Shown: piece by piece, positions 58,701 through 64,000 of the stretch
Position numbering within the stretch: position 1 is the stretch's first letter
Layout of the letters: each line of letters opens with the position of its first letter
Source: Cladobotryum mycophilum
Lineage: Eukaryota > Ascomycota > Sordariomycetes > Hypocreales > Hypocreaceae
Reading direction: 5' to 3'
Length of the DNA: 64,000 nucleotides
Assembly (NCBI GenBank): GCA_036429605.1
Contig: CM071591.1
Location: 5,208,001-5,272,000 of the forward strand
Program-made: the position numbers and the translations under genes
The notes under the pieces: model-generated
What the model was told of the DNA's origin: nothing
The model's input: the letters and a program-made list of their open reading frames with translations, nothing else
Database searches by the model: none

Positions 58701-58946
58701 AAATAATTATAAATTAAAAAAAAACCAGTAATCAAAAATAAAAAAACAATATAAATAACAAAAAAAAAACTTATAATAATACTTAAAAAATAATATATAA
58801 ATAGCTTTACGATAGTTTTATTTTATAACCCTAAAACAATTTAAATACTATTAAATTAAGCAAACAAACAAACATACTATCACTAAAGCTTCAAATACGC
58901 AAATCCAGGGCCCGGATTTGATTTGTTTGATCGGATTGCTTCACTG
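55782..58946. mobile_element. hAT DNA transposon, heavily RIPped, with TIRs and 8-bp TSD
   Basis: Inverted ends read CAGTGAAGCAATCCGATCAA at both termini, and GTACGACA flanks the element directly (55774-55781 and 58947-58954), the 8-bp hallmark of hAT. Length 3165 bp. The interior is almost pure A+T with TA-rich composition, so no transposase frame survives. The terminus differs from the element at 22008-25294 at only 4 of 20 positions. A tRNA-like sequence with RIP-type changes lies at 55976-56048, about 195 bp from the left end and pointing outward. The right end also contains CAAACAAATCAAATC and a GGGCCC patch, relics of the less mutated state. Confidence 0.92.
55976..56048 (-). other. RIP-mutated tRNA-like sequence in the hAT element
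   Basis: Read on the minus strand, this 73-nt segment aligns arm by arm to the tRNA-like gene at 25004-25075: a 15-nt D arm, an anticodon stem TTAGT/ACTAA (C-to-T and G-to-A equivalents of TTGGT/GCTAA), and a T loop TTTAAAT in GGTTTAAATCC where the B box would read GGTTCGAATCC. The acceptor ends (GCCCGTA / GTTTATC) no longer pair. Most differences from the other copy are C-to-T or G-to-A. It is not a working tRNA. Confidence 0.5.
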
Positions 58947-58954
58947 GTACGACA

Positions 58955-60293
58955 TCGTATCGAGAGCGACATCATCACGAGTATTTTACTGATGATTGGA
59001 CGGCAACGCACCCGCAATGGAAACGAAAAGATAATTCCATGCAGGGACTTTACCGGACACGGCGATGCCGGGAAGAGTAATAAACACTAGGTGCTTCCTA
59101 CATCATCGTACAGATATCTTTGGTTCTTCAGTTGATTCTTACCCCTGTGAGGCAGCCATGCTGGCACGTGGCACAAGTTTCTCAGCTTTTAATCATCGGG
59201 TTGCAGGGAAATACGACGTTAGTAAATTAATTTCAGGACATGCGCCAATTATTCCATAGGCCACTATTTAGATGCCTAACACATTCCTCGCACTGCACAC
59301 ACAATAGATGAATTCCCGCTCGTATGTTTCCAGCTTTCATACCCTGAGCAAGACTGAGACGGGAGAGAGAGGAAGGGAACGGACCAACCCGACTGCAGCA
59401 TCCATGCATGGAAGGGAGGGGCTGAAGATGCGAGCCTCCCAATCAAGATGCTGCCCTTTATCTACATTCTCTTGAGTATAGTACACTGTTTGTCGGTGTA
59501 GCTGAAACAGACGTCTGTCGTGTGACATAAATGAGGAGACTTGATATAAAATTTTCCTCTCCGGCTTTTAGCGTTAACCCCTACTACTAGAATGTTGAAG
59601 CCTGAGACCATTATGAATGGTCACGTTGGTCGCAGATATGTGCAGGGATTTGTTTGATCGCGAATCGCGATGAGGGGAACATAGCCCCACACAACTGGAC
59701 CCCTAGACTGGCCAGATGCAATATTATGTGGGATAATAAGGGAGAGCCGTACGGTTCCTTGATTTGATCCTTGTATGCTCCACACTTAATTACCTCATAC
59801 GAGACTGTATTAGTGGGCTAATTAGCTACATTTAAGATGATCTGATCAAAAGGATGACGGTATTGCGGCTATTCCCTCTTCCTAGCATCCCCCTTGGCGC
59901 AAGATTGTCGCAATCAGCATCTCCCTTCGGTAAAGGAGTGATTGCAGAGCCTCATTGTTACTTAAACTTCTATACCGAACTTATGTGGGTAAAGGCTATG
60001 AAGGGTTACAATTGCAACCTCTTCGGCGAACCGTAGCTCCTATATACCCAATCAGCCGCAAACCAGTGATGAAGAGAAATACCGAGCAATCAATGTCGGG
60101 CACAGGCAAACAAAAAGAGTGATGTTATAGTCAAGGTCAATTCGCCCGGCCTTGGAAGGGCTGGAACAAAACACGGGCGTTTCTCGGCATTCGAAGACGA
60201 GCCCTACCTATGGAGAACCCCTGGCAACAGGGTGGCGATCCATTCCATTTCCATCCACGCAGCTTAATTTGAGTGGATGGACGTCTATTATAG
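58955..60293. other. Low-content region between two repeat blocks
   Basis: About 1.3 kb of ordinary base composition between the hAT element and the next RIPped block. Short frames only; none recognised. CCATTCCATTTCCATCCA near 60239-60257 is inversely repeated in part within the following 120 bp. Confidence 0.45.
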
Positions 60294-61489
60294 TCTATGC
60301 CCAGTGGAATGGATGGAATGGACGCCCAAAGCAGTTGTATGGAATGGATGGAAATGGAAATGGATGTATGGACATTATTTCCTAAATAGGAAAAGCATTA
60401 TACTAAGAAGCTAGTTACTATATATAGAGCTCGTTATAGTTACAGTTATTACTTTAGCAAACACTTAAGCAATAAATTACATTAATAGTATATCTCTTAT
60501 TATATATATAATTAAAAAAAAATTTAAAAAAAAACCTTTCTCTTAATAAGCTTAGTTTTTAATTAATAAACTATATTATATATAGGCTAAAAAGGGATAA
60601 TATATATAATCCGCTTATCTATTACTTTACGAGTTTTTATAAAGCTTAGTTTAGTAAGCGGATCTTTATCTAGTAATTTAACCTTTTCTAAAAGCTTTTT
60701 TACACTTTAAATATACCCTTTACGAAGCTATAATCTTACTATTTGTATTATTCTAATAGTACTAGTATTTAAATTTACCTGGTTATCTTAAATTATTTTA
60801 CTAGCTATAAAGAAAAGTCTCTTAATATTAGTAAATATTAGGAGAATAGAAAGAATATTAAGAGCAGAGTGGCCAATAATACAATAATATTAACGAAATT
60901 GATTAAATTAATTATTAATAGTTAATTTAATTAATTTAATATTAGCCTCTGTTAATTATCAATTTAATCAATATAAAAACCCTATTAATTAAAAGAATTA
61001 ATAAGATTAATAAATAGGTTATATTATTTTACAAAAAGCTATTTTACTTTAAAAAATACTATCATAACTAGTCAAAAGGAACTTATACTAACCACCACTA
61101 CTAGAATATAAATTAATTAAAAACAAACAAATAATATATTACGCGTAATAAGATAATAAAAATAAATATTATACATAGTCCTTTACTATTATAAAACAAT
61201 TAAGGATTTTATTAATTTATTAAATATAGATCTTATATTAAGTCTTTAACTCTAGGTAAACGATTTATTTAATTCTTTTAAAGAATTTTTTTATTTTTTT
61301 TATAAACTAATAATAAAATATAAAAAGACTTCCCTTAGATAAAATTCCTAGGGTATACGAAAATAATATACTCTAGAGTTCTTATATTATAGATATAATA
61401 ATATAGTTTTAATATTAAATTATAAATAAACCTTAAGCAAAAAAAATAGATATACTAGCGCTATATAAAAAAATAGGAACTAATTTCTT

Positions 61490-61710
61490 TTAATGCTCGT
61501 GGTATTATAAACGTTAAACACTATCTCCGCAAGGCCTATAGCCTAGACGATCCAATAGGAAAACGAAAACGAAAGAGATATAAAAAAAGCTCTCTTCTCT
61601 CTGTTAAGCAACGGACGATTAATATAATATTCGACCTTAATACCTATCTTCTAAGAGATCAGGCTATAATCATCTACGATCAGGATAGCGATAACTTTTT
61701 AATTATAATT
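61490..61710 (+). pseudogene. hAT transposase N-terminal fragment (BED finger)
   Basis: One frame of about 70 codons stays open in an otherwise stop-filled block. It contains INVKHYLRKAYSLDD, which corresponds to the His/RHL-type second half of the BED finger, and a basic PIGKRKRKRY segment; the end reads YLLRDQAIIIYDQDSD. The first cysteine pair is not readable. It is a relic, not a gene. Confidence 0.4.
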
Positions 61711-63667
61711 AAAAGTAATATTAATTAAAAAAAGTATTATAGAGAGGGAAAAGGTAGCGATAGGTAAAAAGAATAGTAATAGCAAAAATAAAGCTATAAA
61801 AATACTATAGAATAATATAGAGTTATATAAAAAAAACAGTATATACTAGCTCTAACTATTATAATATCTTAAACAAGATATATATATAATTAAAATAAGT
61901 AAATAAACAAATAAATATATACAATTATTATTAGCTAGTATTACTATTATTAACTAACGATCTAAATAAAAGAAAGAAAAGGAAAGTGTATAAGAGAGGG
62001 CGGCGATGATAGTGGTTAATTAATTAATAGTTATAGTTAATATTATTAACTTTAATTTTAATTAATTTAATTTAAGGTTTCTATTAATTAATTAATATAA
62101 GGTCTATTATTAAATATATTAATTTAATTAACAAAAGTACTTAAATTAAATTAATTATATTATTAGCCACTCTAATTAAAAGCTATCTAGGATAAGCGAG
62201 AATACTCCTCCTGTCTTTCGCACTAGTAGCTAATAGGATCCAGGATCTTCTAATCTAATTTATAAACATCTCAAAACCAATCGCTATATTTATTTTCTAT
62301 AGCCGATAAAATAAACGTAAATGGTAATTATAATAATACTAGTGCCTGATAAGACTTTTTATAATAGTTATTAAAAGGATTTCAATAAGTCTATTATTTT
62401 TTTATAACTAATTATTAGTCTTAAGAAATAACCTATAGATTATATTATAATTTATACAGCTTTTCTATAAGAGACTTTATAGTCTAGATCTATTTTAGGC
62501 AATCTGCTTATATATCCTTAAAGTATCCCTAATAATATATTAAATAAAACATAATAGTTATATAATAGATAAAAGTCTTATTAAACCTTAAGTAATACTT
62601 ATTAAGCTTTTTCTAATAGAGATTAATATTTACCTTAAAGTACTTAAGGTTAGGATATTAATAAGTAATAGTCTTATATATTTTTATTTTATTAAATAAG
62701 TACTTATAACTAAACATTAGATCCTAAAAGTATTTATATACTTTAATATAGTTATATTTTTATATCTATTATTGATTATTACTTTTAAGAATAATTAAAA
62801 CATACTTAAAATACTAGAGAACCTTATTAAAAAAAGCAATAATATTCTAATCCTTCTCATCAAGTTTACTATTATCCCTAAGATAAAATAATATTTCACT
62901 CCTCAGTTTCTTTCCCCTTAAAATCAACCCTTCCCACTTGTTTTTTTACCTATACTAAAGTTCTTTAAAGAAATCCTTAAGAAGAAGAGCATGTTGTATT
63001 ATATAAAGGGTAAAAAGTTAATAAGTTATTATATTAATAATAATATCTAAAAAATTTTTTGCTTATATTACTGGATCCTTAGATTTCTTAAATATAATAA
63101 TTTAAAAAGACTAAAAAAATTAATTAATAAATCTAAACGATAAATCTAAACAACAAGATTATAGAATTTCCTAATAAAACCTTTCTATCTCTATAACTCA
63201 TAGGCCTTTACATTAAGCGCCTTATTTCCAAAAATATTATTCTTAAACGCTTTAAAATTATAACCAAAAAACAATACTTTAACAGTAAGATTAAGAATAT
63301 AACTAAAGTAATATAATTACTTAGTTTTTCCTTTAAAGCCTAGCGCTTTTCTAATTTCCTTTATTATTATATTATTATTACTAGTATTATTAAATATAAA
63401 ATATCTAATCTTCTAGGTTATATTATAGCTTTAAAGGATATCAATAATATAAACAATAATATTCTCCCTAAAATAATAATCGATAAGCTTTAAAAGCCTA
63501 AGAATAAGTTTCTATGGCTAGCCAATAGTATTAAAAAAGTAATAAACAATTCTATATAAAACATAGTAATTATTCAACCTCCAGCTATCGAACACTATAT
63601 AAATTAGCCCTAGGGCTACCGCTAATATTTATTTTATTTCCTTTATATTTTCCTTAACGTATTCCAT

Positions 63668-63699
63668 AAGCGAGTGTGCCACACAAGCGAGTGTGCCAC
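63668..63699. repeat. Two-copy 15-bp direct repeat, G/C-rich island
   Basis: AAGCGAGTGTGCCAC occurs twice, 17 bp apart, in DNA that is otherwise nearly pure A+T. It escaped RIP or was added later. Confidence 0.8.
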
Positions 63700-64000
63700 C
63701 CCTCACTACCTCGTGTAGAAAAAAAACAAAGTTAGCTCTTAATACTTCTTAATCTATATTAAATATTTAGTTATTATAATAGTATTAAAAGAAAATAATT
63801 ATATCTTTTACTTAATTATACTTTCTTATAGGTTTATATATTATAGCTAGTCTTATTGCACTTACTACAGTACAAAGCCTTTATACGAGCAGACCCTCTT
63901 TACCGCCCCTCCTGCTTAATTTGCTTATTTATATCCCTTTGATCTAATTGATCGATTTTTTCTTAAACAGTAAGTATGCCTCTAAGTTATATGCGAGTTT

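Larger units (their letters stand above)
60302..64000. mobile_element. RIPped repeat block with a hAT transposase relic, extends past the window
   Basis: From 60302 (CAGTGGAATGGATGGAATGG, a possible hAT-type terminus preceded by the candidate 8-bp site TCTATGCC) the DNA becomes extremely A+T-rich. At about 61490-61710 a less damaged patch on the plus strand reads INVKHYLRKAYSLDD then PIGKRKRKRY, which resembles the end of a BED zinc finger in a hAT transposase. No right terminus or duplicated site is visible, so the element could be incomplete or larger than the window. The rest holds no usable frame. Confidence 0.5.

Overview
The window looks like accessory, repeat-rich DNA of a filamentous ascomycete (Pezizomycotina). 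Genes carry 47-67 nt GT-AG introns, Zn2Cys6 regulators and a HET-domain gene are present, fungal secondary-metabolism families dominate, and several blocks are almost pure A+T in the way left by repeat-induced point mutation (RIP). Genus cannot be decided from what I can see.

Layout. 1-2408: 5' part of a Ty3/gypsy retrotransposon with open gag and pol frames (minus strand). 2409-3638: RIP-degraded end of a hAT transposon that runs into the 3' end of a highly reducing polyketide synthase (PKS). 3596-21531: a secondary-metabolite locus with PKS (minus), GT1-type glycosyltransferase (plus), thiolase (minus), APH-type kinase (minus), mpaB/rubber-oxygenase-like protein (minus) and class I terpene cyclase (plus). 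22008-25294: a complete hAT transposon with TIRs, 8-bp target duplication, broken BED-finger transposase and a tRNA-like gene. 26031-32767: MFS transporter, AtuA-like (DUF1446/DUF4387) protein and a Zn2Cys6 regulator. 33392-43219: a hypothetical protein, a single-pass membrane protein, an HSPA12-like Hsp70 and a HET-domain protein. 44456-54202: a second enzyme group (SDR, Zn2Cys6 regulator, P450, FAD monooxygenase, SDR) without a visible scaffold enzyme. 55782-58946: a second, heavily RIPped hAT transposon with TIRs and TSD. 60302-64000: another RIPped block holding a hAT BED-finger fragment.

How it fits together. The PKS, glycosyltransferase, thiolase, kinase, oxygenase and terpene cyclase could form one pathway, but the PKS as written cannot work: a stop codon lies in the acyltransferase domain, a frame break precedes a degenerate enoylreductase, and the carrier-protein end has been replaced by a hAT terminus. 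Five genes each contain one frame break that is repaired by a single extra G/C, mostly in a G/C run. This could be gene decay or a systematic base-calling error, and must be settled before any of them is called a pseudogene.

The most unusual signal is a tRNA-like gene about 200 bp inside one end of two different hAT copies, pointing outward in both. The copy in the less damaged element has complete A and B boxes and a T4 terminator.
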